From JBGOUJ01 sp041477005 (GTDB taxonomy: Bacteria > Acidobacteriota > Terriglobia > Bryobacterales > JACQDG01), in assembly GCA_041477005.1 (NCBI GenBank), contig JBGOUJ010000024.1:1-28251 (forward strand): a DNA stretch of 28,251 nt. Direction: 5' to 3'. Shown piece after piece: positions 13,884 to 22,822 of the stretch. Position numbers and translations under genes: made by a program. Numbering within the stretch: position 1 is the stretch's first letter; each line of letters begins with the position of its first letter. Under the pieces are notes generated by a model, which was not told the DNA's origin, did not search any database, and worked only from the letters and a program-made list of their open reading frames with translations.

Positions 13884-16800
13884 AATGTGAACTCGCTGGA
13901 TCATCAGGATCCAAAGATGCTGAGACATTCGTTACGCGTGCCTGCATGATGCTGTAGACAGAGGGCAATACAGTCAAGGTTGCAATCGTGGCGACAATAA
14001 GGCCGCCGATCACAGCCCGCCCCAGGGGAGCCGTTTGAGCCCGCTCCCCGGTGCCGAGAGCCAGGGGGATCATGCCGGCGATCATCGCTGTCGCTGTCAT
14101 CAAAATTGCGCGCAGGCGCCCCCGGCCGCCTTCCACGGCCGCCTCGGGGACTGAAGCTCCGTCACGGCGGGCATTTTCGGCGAACGTAACCAACAATATT
14201 GCGTTGGCGACGGAAATGCCGATCGCCATGATCGCCCCCATGAAGGACTGCACGTTCAGCGTGGTGCCCGTGAACAGCAGCATCAGCAGCACGCCGCAGA
14301 TCACCGCGGGCACGGTCGAGACGACCGCGATCGAGAGCCGGAAAGACTGAAAGTTCGCGGCCAGCAGGAGGAAGATGACGGCGACCGAGAGCAGCAGGCC
14401 GGTTTTGAGGCCCGCGAGGGTCTCTTCAAACGCAGGTACCTGCCCGCGGTTGAAGACGGTCAGCCCGCGCGGCGGCGTGCCGGCGCGGGCTATCGCCTGT
14501 CGAACGTCTTCCGCTACCTGACCCAGCGGCTTACCGTGGATGTTCGCGGTGAAGCTGATGACCCGCTGCATGTTGTACCGATCGACCTCCCCTGGCGTCG
14601 TCCCGAAATCCACTTTAGCGACATCAGATAGCAAAGGCCGGCCCACACCGTTGGTCAGCGCGTTGTGATTCATAAGGGGGATATTCTCTACATCTTCGAG
14701 CGACGCCATCTTGAATTGAGGAATCTCGACCTGAATCTGGAAGCCATTGCCGCTCCTCGGGTCGCGCCAGAAATTCAGGTCGGTGTACCGGCTGGAAGAA
14801 GTGGCAGCTACGAGTGACTTCGCCACGTCGGCCATTGCGATCCCGAACTGCCCGGCGCGATCGCGGTCCACCTTGATCTCCAGGTCCGGATAATCCAGGG
14901 GCTGAGCGTACTGCAGGTCCCGCAGCGAGGGCACCTTCGCCAGCTCGTCACGAAGCTTCTCCGCAAAGGCCCGGCTGGCTGGAAGGCTGGGGCTTTGCAC
15001 CGCAACCTCGATCGGTGTCGGTGAGCCGAAGCTCGTCACTCGACTGATTATGTCCGCAGCCTCGAACGAGAACGTGACATTCGGGAGGGCCTGCGCCAGT
15101 TTTCGGCGCAACTCTTCCTTCATTTCGTCGGTGACTACAGGACCCGTTGGCTTCAGCGCTACTCCCAGCACCGCCTCGTGCTGGCCGCTGCTAAACAAGT
15201 AAATGGTGTTGATCGGATAGTTGGACGTCGGCACGCCAACGAAGGCCGTGGTGATGTCCACGTTCTCCGGCCCCACGTGCTGCTTGATGACGTCCACCGC
15301 TTTAAGCGCTATGACCTCTGTCCTCTCTACCCGCGTGCCGGTGGGGGCGCGCAGGCGGACCTGGATCTGCTGGGTCTCGACTCTAGGAAAGACTTCGGTA
15401 CCCATCCGTGGAAACAGGACGTAAATGAGGCAGCCGGCAGCCAGGAGGTAACCTGCAACCAGGGGCCAGCGAAACCGAAAGACAAACCTCAGGTAAGAAG
15501 CATAGCGGGATCGCATTCCCTCCAGGTACCGCTCGCGCTCACCTGCATGCTCTGTCTTGATCAACCAGGTTGAAAGCACTGGCACAAGCGTGCTCGAGAT
15601 CAGGTAGGAAGAGATCATCGCGAAACCGACCGCGAGCGCAAGCGGCACAAAGAGCTGACGGCCGACACCGGTCATGAACAACGAAGGGATAAATACTGAC
15701 AACACACAAAGCATCGAGAGGAAGCGGGGCACGATAGTTTTCCGGCACGCATCGATGACCGATCGGGCGCGCGACATTCCGCCTGCCATGTGCGTGTGGA
15801 TGTTTTCTATCTCGACGGTTGCTTCATCCACCAGCACGCCCACAGCGAGAGCGAGGCCGCCCAGAGTCATGATGTTGATGGTCGCGCCCGTGATCCAGAG
15901 GGCGACCACCGCCGAGAGCAGCGAAAACGGTATGGTTATAACGACGATGAGAGCGCTACGAAAGTCCCGCAGGAAGATCAACACCATCAGGCCCGTTAGG
16001 AAAGCACCCAGGAGGCCTTCCCTGATCAGACCTTTTAGAGCATTAACCACATAACCCGACTGGTCGAACACCAGGTCGATCTTCACGTCCTCAGGCGCCG
16101 CGGCCCGCATGGCGGGCAGCGCTTCTCGTACCCGGCGGATAACATCCAACGTCGAGGCGTCGGCTCGTTTGGTGACCGGAATATACACGGTGCGCCGGCC
16201 GTCAACGTGGGCATAGCCGACGATGATGTCGGTGCTGTCCACAATACCGCCGATGTCCCTTAGATACACGGTCGGCCCCGGTCCCCAACGAAGCGGCGTG
16301 TCGAGCAACTCGGCAATGTTGGCGCCCAGCGTGGTATTCGTGGAGGCGATTCGAATCAGATCGCCGGTGCGGACATTGCCGGAAGGCACCACTGTGCTGG
16401 CATGGTTGACGCTTGCGATGACCTCTTCCGGCGAGAGCCGGTACTGCCTCATTTTTTCCGGGTCCACTCGCACCACAATGGTTCGCTGGTTGCCTCCAAA
16501 AGGCGGAGGCGCGGAGACGCCCGGCAGCGTGGCGAAGATCGGCCTGACGCGATTGAGGGCAATATCCTGCATTTCACCCGGGGTGTGGGTCTCGCTGGAA
16601 AAGACCAGTTGAGCCACGGGAACGCTTCCGGCGTCAAAGCGCATGATGAACGGCGGGACGGCGCCGGGCGGCATGAACGCTCGTGCCCGGTTCACGTAAC
16701 CGACCACCTCGGCCATCGCCTGGCTCATGTCGGTGCCGGGGTGGAAGACCAGCTTCATGAGGGCGATGCCTTGAATATTTTTGGATTCCACGTGCTCGAT

Positions 16801-17028
16801 GCCGGTAATGTAAAGGAAGTGATACTCGTAGTAATATGTAAGGTACCCTTCCATCTGCGACGGATCCATCCCGCCGTACGGCTGGGCCACATAAACAGCG
16901 GGGGCGCCTAACTGCGGGAAAATGTCGACCTTCATTTGCCGGACGGCCAGGATGGAAGCGAGCGCAATCGAAATGACGGCCACCAGAATGGTGATAGGCC
17001 GTCTCATCGCGCTCAGGACTAACCACAT
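13867..17028 (-). CDS. RND-family inner-membrane efflux pump with altered TM4/TM10 relay
   Basis: 1053 residues, normal length, with the twofold RND architecture: a transmembrane helix at about 9-30, a periplasmic loop, a helix bundle at about 335-540, then the second half. A strong AGGAGG lies six bases before the ATG. In TM4, where AcrB has an Asp-Asp pair, this protein has D401-E402 (VGVLVDEATVEIENI). In TM10, where AcrB has Lys940 (SAKNAIL), it has Ala941 (SVANAIL). It therefore belongs to a divergent HAE-like branch whose proton relay cannot be the AcrB one. The gene order TolC-RND-MFP and the CusRS-like regulators suggest metal or toxic-compound export, but no metal-relay Met residues are evident. 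Confidence 0.93.
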   Translation of the reverse strand: MWLVLSAMRRPITILVAVISIALASILAVRQMKVDIFPQLGAPAVYVAQPYGGMDPSQMEGYLTYYYEYHFLYITGIEHVESKNIQGIALMKLVFHPGTDMSQAMAEVVGYVNRARAFMPPGAVPPFIMRFDAGSVPVAQLVFSSETHTPGEMQDIALNRVRPIFATLPGVSAPPPFGGNQRTIVVRVDPEKMRQYRLSPEEVIASVNHASTVVPSGNVRTGDLIRIASTNTTLGANIAELLDTPLRWGPGPTVYLRDIGGIVDSTDIIVGYAHVDGRRTVYIPVTKRADASTLDVIRRVREALPAMRAAAPEDVKIDLVFDQSGYVVNALKGLIREGLLGAFLTGLMVLIFLRDFRSALIVVITIPFSLLSAVVALWITGATINIMTLGGLALAVGVLVDEATVEIENIHTHMAGGMSRARSVIDACRKTIVPRFLSMLCVLSVFIPSLFMTGVGRQLFVPLALAVGFAMISSYLISSTLVPVLSTWLIKTEHAGERERYLEGMRSRYASYLRFVFRFRWPLVAGYLLAAGCLIYVLFPRMGTEVFPRVETQQIQVRLRAPTGTRVERTEVIALKAVDVIKQHVGPENVDITTAFVGVPTSNYPINTIYLFSSGQHEAVLGVALKPTGPVVTDEMKEELRRKLAQALPNVTFSFEAADIISRVTSFGSPTPIEVAVQSPSLPASRAFAEKLRDELAKVPSLRDLQYAQPLDYPDLEIKVDRDRAGQFGIAMADVAKSLVAATSSSRYTDLNFWRDPRSGNGFQIQVEIPQFKMASLEDVENIPLMNHNALTNGVGRPLLSDVAKVDFGTTPGEVDRYNMQRVISFTANIHGKPLGQVAEDVRQAIARAGTPPRGLTVFNRGQVPAFEETLAGLKTGLLLSVAVIFLLLAANFQSFRLSIAVVSTVPAVICGVLLMLLFTGTTLNVQSFMGAIMAIGISVANAILLVTFAENARRDGASVPEAAVEGGRGRLRAILMTATAMIAGMIPLALGTGERAQTAPLGRAVIGGLIVATIATLTVLPSVYSIMQARVTNVSASLDPDDPASSHYEQRA

Positions 17029-17061
17029 AACTTGCCTCCTAAAAAGTCTTCGACTCGTCTC

Positions 17062-18471
17062 TCAGTGTGCCTGCTGCAAGTACGGCGTTAAATCTCCTTG
17101 CGCGGCCCGAACGGCCAGAAGCGCCCGCCAGACGCTGACCCCGGCCAGTGAATCGTCGATCTCGGCCTGTACCAACAGCCGTTGGGCCTCGGCGACGTCC
17201 ACGATCGTCGCCAGGCCGGCCTTATAGCGGGCGGTCGCCTGCTGTTCGAGGACGCGGGCGGCGCCCAATTGAATGGGCGTATTCTCGGCCACACGACGCG
17301 CGCCATCGAAGGCCGCCCGCGCTTTTTCGAATTCTCCATTCAAGTCTTGGAGAATCTGATCGTAGCGGGCCGCCTCCACGCGCTCGTTATAGAGCTCAAC
17401 CTCTTTTCGACGGCGGATGGACGGGAGGTCGAAGGCCGGAAAATACACAGTCATTCCCAGCGCCCAGTTACCGGTGTTGGGGCCCAGCCCAGCCGCTGCC
17501 CCACCCGTGGCGCCGTCCACGCGCGCACCCGTGCCGCGCCCGAAACTCGTGCCTTGTAACAGGAAGCGCGGGTAGTACGAGCGATCCAGAACTTTTTCGC
17601 GCGATTTCACGACGTCGATAGCCGCGCTTTGAGCGACGGCCCGAGGATTTGCGCCGAGGCTAGGCCCGGCCGTGTCGGTTAGAGCAGGGAGTTTCAATAA
17701 GGGTCCGGCCTGCAGTTGCACGGAAGCAGGGGGCACTCCTAGCAACTGGGCTAAGGCCGCTCGGCTCACCTGTTCAGCCTGCTCGGCCTGGATGTTCAGG
17801 GTTCGGGCCAGCGCGAGTTCTGCCTCCGAGCGCGAGCTATCTGCCGCTGGCCGCAGTTGGTTTTTCACGAGCACCTGAACAGAATCATTCACCACGCGCG
17901 CCCGTTCTACACCAGCGGCAGCGGCCTGCACTGTCTGACCAGCGGCCAGCACGGTTAAGAATGCGTCCGCAGCCGCCGTGCCGACCTGTAGACGGGTGAG
18001 ACCAAGCTGCGCATTCGCGCTCTGCCGCACTGACTGTGCTACGTCCACGGTCGATGAACGTAACCCGAAATCGAACGGCTCCCATGACACCAGCACTCCC
18101 AGCGCGGTGCCCCACACGCTGCTAGCGGAATTGGTCCCCAGCACCGGGCCGGTCATCGAGGAGATCACCGGTTGGGGCAGCAGAAGCCCGAACACGTTGT
18201 TGCGGGTTGCCCGGTTCATCTGGCCCAGGAAGTCCGCGCGCGGCAAGTAGATAGTGCGGGCTAAATTGATACCGGCGGCCGCCGCCGAGACTTGCTCGAT
18301 CGAAGCCCGAACGGCAGGATACCTGTCCAAAGCCTGATTCACGGCCTGTTCCAGGGTCAGGGGAACCGGCTGCGCAGCCGCTGGGAGTCCTGCAAGAGTC
18401 GCCAGCGCGAGCATAAACAGGAATGGCCTAGACGACCAGCCACCCTTGCTGCCAAGTCGGCTTGGATTCAT
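17062..18471 (-). CDS. TolC-family outer-membrane efflux channel
   Basis: 469 residues with a signal peptide (FLFMLALATLAGLPAAAQ) and two outer-membrane-efflux-protein repeats. First-half landmarks are LTLEQAVNQALDRYPAVRA and a long Ala-rich coiled coil; second-half landmarks include SYYPRFLLQG, the strand text NWALGMTVYFPAFD and the closing helix ATARYKAGLATIVDVAEAQRLL. It would form the trimeric channel through the outer membrane for the pump encoded 33 nt downstream. GGGAGG lies about seven bases before the ATG. The 275-nt gap upstream may contain a promoter specific for the pump genes. Confidence 0.92.
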   Translation of the reverse strand: MNPSRLGSKGGWSSRPFLFMLALATLAGLPAAAQPVPLTLEQAVNQALDRYPAVRASIEQVSAAAAGINLARTIYLPRADFLGQMNRATRNNVFGLLLPQPVISSMTGPVLGTNSASSVWGTALGVLVSWEPFDFGLRSSTVDVAQSVRQSANAQLGLTRLQVGTAAADAFLTVLAAGQTVQAAAAGVERARVVNDSVQVLVKNQLRPAADSSRSEAELALARTLNIQAEQAEQVSRAALAQLLGVPPASVQLQAGPLLKLPALTDTAGPSLGANPRAVAQSAAIDVVKSREKVLDRSYYPRFLLQGTSFGRGTGARVDGATGGAAAGLGPNTGNWALGMTVYFPAFDLPSIRRRKEVELYNERVEAARYDQILQDLNGEFEKARAAFDGARRVAENTPIQLGAARVLEQQATARYKAGLATIVDVAEAQRLLVQAEIDDSLAGVSVWRALLAVRAAQGDLTPYLQQAH

Positions 18472-18551
18472 ACGCCAGCCTCCCTGCCGACTTTACCGCC
18501 TGAGCGTGGCATTAGCGATTGAGATTCTGCCATGATCCTAGGAAACACTGT

Positions 18552-18626
18552 TCAGTGGACCCCCTTGTGGAGCAGCAGCCCTGCAATTCCTGCTGCAAGA
18601 ATGAGAAACGGCTCGGGTATCTTCTT
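18552..18626 (-). pseudogene. Orphan PEP-CTERM-like protein tail
   Basis: Between an in-frame TAG (18627-18629) and a TGA (18552-18554) the minus strand reads KKIPEP, a hydrophobic run FLILAAGIAGLLL, then HKGVH. This is the layout of a PEP-CTERM sorting signal: PEP, one transmembrane helix, basic end. There is no start codon or export signal in frame, so it looks like the remaining 3' end of a surface-protein gene in the gap between the DUF1259 and tolC genes. A chance match is possible given the length. Confidence 0.4.
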
Positions 18627-18746
18627 CTAGCTTATGCATCGCAGAGTTCCCCCCTGCCGTTGTCAGCGCAGAGATTCTTTGGCACGAATTCTGTTCGTGA
18701 TCTTCATCGGTTAGATACGCGGAGCTTCCTTGGGGTCAACACGCGG

Positions 18747-19676
18747 TCAGTGGCCCGGCATGGCTGCGCCTCCCTTCTTGCCCAGCGGATCGAGCGCCGC
18801 CTTGAAGCCGGCGGCCAATTTGTCGGCGGGCCCCTTGCCCCAATAATGCAGAAAGATGACCGCTGGGCGGGAGCCGATCATATGGTGATGGATTGCTACA
18901 ACGTCGAGTCCGTTTCCGCGCAGCGTCTTCAGAACCGGATTGACTTCCCCTTCGAGCATCGCCACATCTCCCGCCACCGCCGCGTTCTGATCATTGCCGA
19001 CGAAGGCCGCCCAGGTGTTCAGCCCCATCCGGGCGTTGATCGTCGCCCCCATCTCCTGCAGCTTCAGGTCATCGCGCCCTATGGTGATCTTGTAGACTGG
19101 CCCGCTTTGCTCGCCCTCATGGCCCACAATCTTGGCGATTTTGGCCGTGTCAAGCTTGCCGGGCTCGAGCGTGACCTTCGCCGATGCGGAACTGGAATGA
19201 GACTGCGGAACGTGGCCAATCAAGTCCACGGCAGGCTTGGCCTTGCGAGCCAGCTCCGCCGGCGCGCCATGACCCATCACGTGCATGTAAAACATATGCG
19301 GCTCGTCAAAGAAAAAGTGATTGTGCAGCGCGGTCACCTCGAGACCGTTATCGAGAAGCGCCGACATGACTGGGTTCACTTCATCTTCGAGTAGCACAAG
19401 ATCCCCCATCATGACGTCCTTGCCGCCATCGCCCTTGGTCATGGCCAGCCAGCCGCCGAAGCCGAAGGGCGTGGGCGTGGCCACGCCATCTACGGTGACC
19501 TTCACGTCGTTTCGCGGGATGTTGATCTTGAGGACGTTGGCCTTGTAATCGCCCTGCTTACCGAGAGCCTTCAGTACTTCCTGGTACTCGCTGGCCATCT
19601 CTTGAGCTAGGGCAGGAACCATAACAGTCGACGCACAAAGCGCCGAGAACAGAGTTATCGCGAATTGGCGTTTCAT
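18747..19676 (-). CDS. DUF1259 (LppY/LpqO-like) secreted protein with full histidine set
   Basis: 309 residues with a signal peptide (MKRQFAITLFSALCASTVMVPALAQ) and two DUF1259-type halves. The first half has H118-N-H120 followed by H127, H132 and H136; the second has H263-H264-H265 and H277 in VIFLHYWG. Matching spacing in the two halves suggests internal duplication and two equivalent sites, possibly for metal; that is inference. AGGAGG lies seven bases before the ATG. It follows the LamG-like gene after 105 nt containing a strong hairpin and precedes tolC. Its presence between a CusRS-like system and an efflux pump suggests a periplasmic binding role in the same response. Confidence 0.85.
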   Translation of the reverse strand: MKRQFAITLFSALCASTVMVPALAQEMASEYQEVLKALGKQGDYKANVLKINIPRNDVKVTVDGVATPTPFGFGGWLAMTKGDGGKDVMMGDLVLLEDEVNPVMSALLDNGLEVTALHNHFFFDEPHMFYMHVMGHGAPAELARKAKPAVDLIGHVPQSHSSSASAKVTLEPGKLDTAKIAKIVGHEGEQSGPVYKITIGRDDLKLQEMGATINARMGLNTWAAFVGNDQNAAVAGDVAMLEGEVNPVLKTLRGNGLDVVAIHHHMIGSRPAVIFLHYWGKGPADKLAAGFKAALDPLGKKGGAAMPGH

Positions 19677-19714
19677 TTTCTTTCCTCCTAGCCGGGCTCG
19701 CCGGCAGCTCCGCA

Positions 19715-19736
19715 GAGCCCCCGGCTGCCGGGGCTC
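19715..19736 (-). promoter_or_regulatory. Very GC-rich stem-loop in an operon gap
   Basis: GAGCCCCCGG and CCGGGGCTC pair around CTG with one bulged base, giving a stem of about nine GC-rich pairs. It lies between the LamG-like stop and the DUF1259 Shine-Dalgarno. No T-run follows it on the minus strand, so it fits partial attenuation or mRNA stabilisation better than a full terminator. Confidence 0.45.
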
Positions 19737-19781
19737 CGCTATTTGACGGATTTCACATAGATCAATGTTGTTGACAACACT

Positions 19782-20426
19782 TCACTGGCTCGTAGCCGTC
19801 AAGTCATCGAACGCGATGACGCTGTCTGCCTTGGTCCACAATCCGATCTTTCCGGTCGTGTAGGTCTGGTCGTGAGCGTCGATCAACGGCTTGCCGTCGT
19901 AATAGCAGACGATGTGATCCCCTTTGGCGACTACCCTCAGCGTGTGCCACTGATTGGACGTGACCTTGACATTTGCGTCTGCGAACTGAAGGCGGCGGCC
20001 GTCCACCATGCGGTAGAGCCGGAAGTTGTCTTCCAGCGCGTTCGCTCGAACTATGTAGTAACTTTTAGGGTCGCGAAACCGGAACACCAATCCGATGCCT
20101 TGGTCGCCCTTTCCTGACAACGCTTTTCCCTTGACACTCACATCGAGATCGCTATATTCCCCTTTATCGGCGATCAACACGGGAAAGCGAGTGTCGGTCG
20201 GCTCCGCATCGGTCTGCGCGACAACATGTTTCCCACTCCGGGCGTCGGCCATCTCTTTGACCAGCCATTTTCCCGGCGGGCCTCCCCCTGTGCCATACGA
20301 GGTGAACCCGGCCGGCGGCTTGTCCACCGCGTCACTGTCGAAGTTGAACGAAACTGTCTGGGACGCTGTCACTCCCAGGGTCGTGAGCAGGAGCGCCGCA
20401 AGTGAAGCGATCTGCGTGGATCTCAT
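19782..20426 (-). CDS. Secreted LamG/concanavalin-like domain protein (DUF1080-like)
   Basis: 214 residues from ATG 20426, chosen over the in-frame ATG 20447 because AGGAG lies nine bases upstream and the signal peptide (MRSTQIASLAALLLTTLGVTA) then begins at residue 1. The mature part is a single jelly-roll domain of the 3-keto-disaccharide-hydrolase/DUF1080 and LamG type: GIGLVFRFRDPKSYYIVRA, NQWHTLRVVAKGDHIVCYYD and GKIGLWTKADSVIAFDDL. Such domains often bind carbohydrate; no catalytic residues can be assigned. It starts 36 nt after the histidine-kinase stop, so it is very probably co-transcribed with the two-component system. Confidence 0.8.
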   Translation of the reverse strand: MRSTQIASLAALLLTTLGVTASQTVSFNFDSDAVDKPPAGFTSYGTGGGPPGKWLVKEMADARSGKHVVAQTDAEPTDTRFPVLIADKGEYSDLDVSVKGKALSGKGDQGIGLVFRFRDPKSYYIVRANALEDNFRLYRMVDGRRLQFADANVKVTSNQWHTLRVVAKGDHIVCYYDGKPLIDAHDQTYTTGKIGLWTKADSVIAFDDLTATSQ

Positions 20427-20462
20427 GTTTGCTCTCTCCTTTGCCATGCCTTAGTGAAAGAT

Positions 20463-21896
20463 TCATGCAACGGCAGGCGGCAACTCCTGCTGCCGCGCCA
20501 ATGGTAGCCGAATGCGAAATGTGCATCCCCTGTCCTGTTCGCTTTCCAATTCGATTCCGCCCCCGTTCGCCTCCACCGCCCACTTGGCGATCGACAAGCC
20601 GATCCCTGCGCCTCCTGCATCTCGCGACCTAGACTTGTCGACTCGATAAAACCTGTCGAATACCATGGACCGGTGCTGTGGATCGATGCCAGGCCCGCTG
20701 TCCAGCACCTCCACAACGGCCTGATTGCCGCCATTAGTTTCCACTTTGATGGAGATTCTTCCGCCCACCGGCGAGTACTTGACCGCGTTGTCAATCAGGT
20801 TTACAAGAGCTTGCCGCAAGATGAGCCGATCTACATAAACAATTGGATCTCGGTCCCCTTCGACTATGAGGTGCTGCCTTTTCTCTTCTGCCAGCACTTC
20901 GAGCAAGGCTGCCGATTCCCGGGCTAAATCGAGAACAGAAACGTTCGCCCGCTGAAGCTGGATGTGTCCGGCATCTGCGCGAGAGATGGTCAACAGGTCG
21001 TCCACCAACCTGGTAAGCCGGTTCACTTCCTCCAACATGCTGCCGATCGTATCCCTGTAATGCACGGCGTCGCGCTCTTTCTGAAGTCCGACCTCGCCCA
21101 CGGTGCGGATCGCGGTGAGCGGCGTCCGCAGCTCATGAGAAGCGTCCGCCGTAAAACGCCGGAGCTGGTCAAAAGACCGTTCCAGCCTCGCTAACGTGTC
21201 GTTAAAGACCCGCGCCAGATGCCCCAGCTCATCATCGGGATTCTCCACCGGCAAGCGTTCGCTGAGGCATTCGGCTGTGATCTGTTCCGCTCGGCGAGCC
21301 ATGCCGTCCAGAGGCGAGAGAGCCCGACGGGCCAGCGCATATCCGCCGAAACCAGCGACGGCGAGAGCTGCTGGCAAACCCAGCGAAAGGACCGACAGCA
21401 GTTCTCGAAATTCACGCCAGAGCGGCTCCTCGCTGTGAGCCAAGCGAATCAGAGTCGGGCGATCTCCGACCGTATGGAGTCGACTTACGAGGCGGATGCG
21501 CGTTCCGTTCGGCAGCCGGGCGGAGCGCTCCGAGTATCCGACCTTTCCTTCGCCTGGAGCAGGCGATCCGCCCAGAACCCAGTTTCCCGATCGGCTGTTT
21601 CGGTAAAGCAGGGCTCCATTCAGATCACGCACCTCCATGAACCGCTCTTGCTCGGCTTCGTGCTCCTCCACATCCTTGTAGCCCGTCCCTAATCGAAGCG
21701 TGCCATCCGGTGCGAAGTTCAGAAGGCTTTCGACAGTCTCAAGATCTTGAATGGTGTTGCGGTCCAGTTCTTCGCGAAGGTTGAAGAAAAGGAATGTAGA
21801 GCTGCCGGCCACGTAAAGCATCAGCACGCCGGCCAGGACGGCGACGTACCAGAGCGTCAGCCGGGCCCTGACGTGCCGAGGTTGTATACGGATCAT
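20463..21896 (-). CDS. CusS-like sensor histidine kinase
   Basis: 477 residues. TM1 is at about 14-39 and TM2 at about 168-192, enclosing a periplasmic sensor of roughly 130 residues, followed by HAMP, the dimerisation/phospho-acceptor domain with H254 in DASHELRTPLTA, and the ATP-binding domain with N box (NLIDNAVKYSP), DSGPGID and GGAGIGLSIAKWAVEANGG. Its start overlaps the stop of the response regulator as ATGA (21893-21896), so translation is coupled. The overall layout is that of heavy-metal sensor kinases, but the sensor region has no obvious His/Met cluster, so the signal is unknown. Confidence 0.93.
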   Translation of the reverse strand: MIRIQPRHVRARLTLWYVAVLAGVLMLYVAGSSTFLFFNLREELDRNTIQDLETVESLLNFAPDGTLRLGTGYKDVEEHEAEQERFMEVRDLNGALLYRNSRSGNWVLGGSPAPGEGKVGYSERSARLPNGTRIRLVSRLHTVGDRPTLIRLAHSEEPLWREFRELLSVLSLGLPAALAVAGFGGYALARRALSPLDGMARRAEQITAECLSERLPVENPDDELGHLARVFNDTLARLERSFDQLRRFTADASHELRTPLTAIRTVGEVGLQKERDAVHYRDTIGSMLEEVNRLTRLVDDLLTISRADAGHIQLQRANVSVLDLARESAALLEVLAEEKRQHLIVEGDRDPIVYVDRLILRQALVNLIDNAVKYSPVGGRISIKVETNGGNQAVVEVLDSGPGIDPQHRSMVFDRFYRVDKSRSRDAGGAGIGLSIAKWAVEANGGGIELESEQDRGCTFRIRLPLARQQELPPAVA

Positions 21897-22576
21897 GGTG
21901 CTCCCTCCCGAAGCACAAATCCAACCCCGCGAACCGTGTGAACGAGTTTCTTCTCGAAGCGGTCGTCAACTTTGCGGCGCAGACGGCCAATGTGGACATC
22001 GATCACGTTGTCCAGAGGCGTGTGGCGACCTGTTTCCTTCCATACATCGCGTGCGATCATCTCTCGCGCCACAACGCGCCCTACATTGCGAAGAAGATAC
22101 TCGAGCAGCTCAAATTCCTTGAAAGTAAGATCCAGCGGCTGCCCGCCACGCATTACGTTACGCGTAACGAGATCCATTTCCAAATCGGCACACCGCAGCC
22201 GCACCAGAGGATCGATTCTGCCCCGCCGGAGCAGCGCCCGGATCCGGGCAAGGAGTTCTGAGAAGGCGAACGGCTTGACAAGGTAGTCGTCAGCGCCCGT
22301 GTCCAACCCGAGCACACGATCTTCGACCCCATCTTTGGCCGTGAGGATCAGCACAGGAGTAGGCAGCCCCCGCTTCCGAAGCGCCGCTAGAACCTCAAGC
22401 CCATCCCGTCCGGGGAGCAGCAGATCGAGAACGACCAAGTCGAATGTCTGCGTGTTGGCCAGAAAAAAGCCCTCCTCACCGGTGTTGGCGATGGCGACCT
22501 CATAGAGCTCGGCTTCCAGGCCTTCCTGTAGTGCCCTGGCCACCTTCCTTTCGTCTTCTACGACTAGAATGCGCAC
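21893..22576 (-). CDS. CusR/CopR-like OmpR-family response regulator
   Basis: 227 residues from GTG 22576. This start is chosen because GGGAGGA precedes it by about seven bases and the product then begins directly with the receiver domain; an ATG 42 nt further upstream would add an untypical leader. Receiver residues are E7-D8, phospho-acceptor D51, T79 and K101 in YLVKPF. The winged-helix domain has LTFKEFELLEYLL, the recognition helix NVIDVHIGRLRRKVD and VHTVRGVGFVL. It probably binds the 15-nt box at 22629-22643 and so regulates its own operon. The box has the 11-nt repeat spacing usual for this family. Confidence 0.93.
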   Translation of the reverse strand: MRILVVEDERKVARALQEGLEAELYEVAIANTGEEGFFLANTQTFDLVVLDLLLPGRDGLEVLAALRKRGLPTPVLILTAKDGVEDRVLGLDTGADDYLVKPFAFSELLARIRALLRRGRIDPLVRLRCADLEMDLVTRNVMRGGQPLDLTFKEFELLEYLLRNVGRVVAREMIARDVWKETGRHTPLDNVIDVHIGRLRRKVDDRFEKKLVHTVRGVGFVLREGAP

Positions 22577-22628
22577 GCGCCTTCCTCCCTTATAAAGGCT
22601 ACCAGTGCCGGACGCCACTTAAGAGTTC

Positions 22629-22643
22629 CTGAAGTTTTCCTGA
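22629..22643 (-). promoter_or_regulatory. Response-regulator box, leftward copy
   Basis: The minus strand reads TCAGGAAAACTTCAG, beginning 67 nt and ending 53 nt upstream of the GTG at 22576. TCAG recurs at an 11-nt step, one helical turn, as in OmpR/PhoB-type tandem sites. A further TTCAG lies on the plus strand at 22651-22655. Confidence 0.6.
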
Positions 22644-22822
22644 CGAAATCTTCAGAAACAAATGGGGCTCGTGGAACCGGAGCGTGCAGTTGATCCGATA
22701 CGAACTCGCACGGGCATGGCTGGCGGGCCCCGCACGGGGCCAGCTAGAAACTTGAATCGCGATGGCCTACCCAGCATTGTCTTGTATCATAAGCAAGCTG
22801 CCTGAGGGCACGCACGCCGGCT

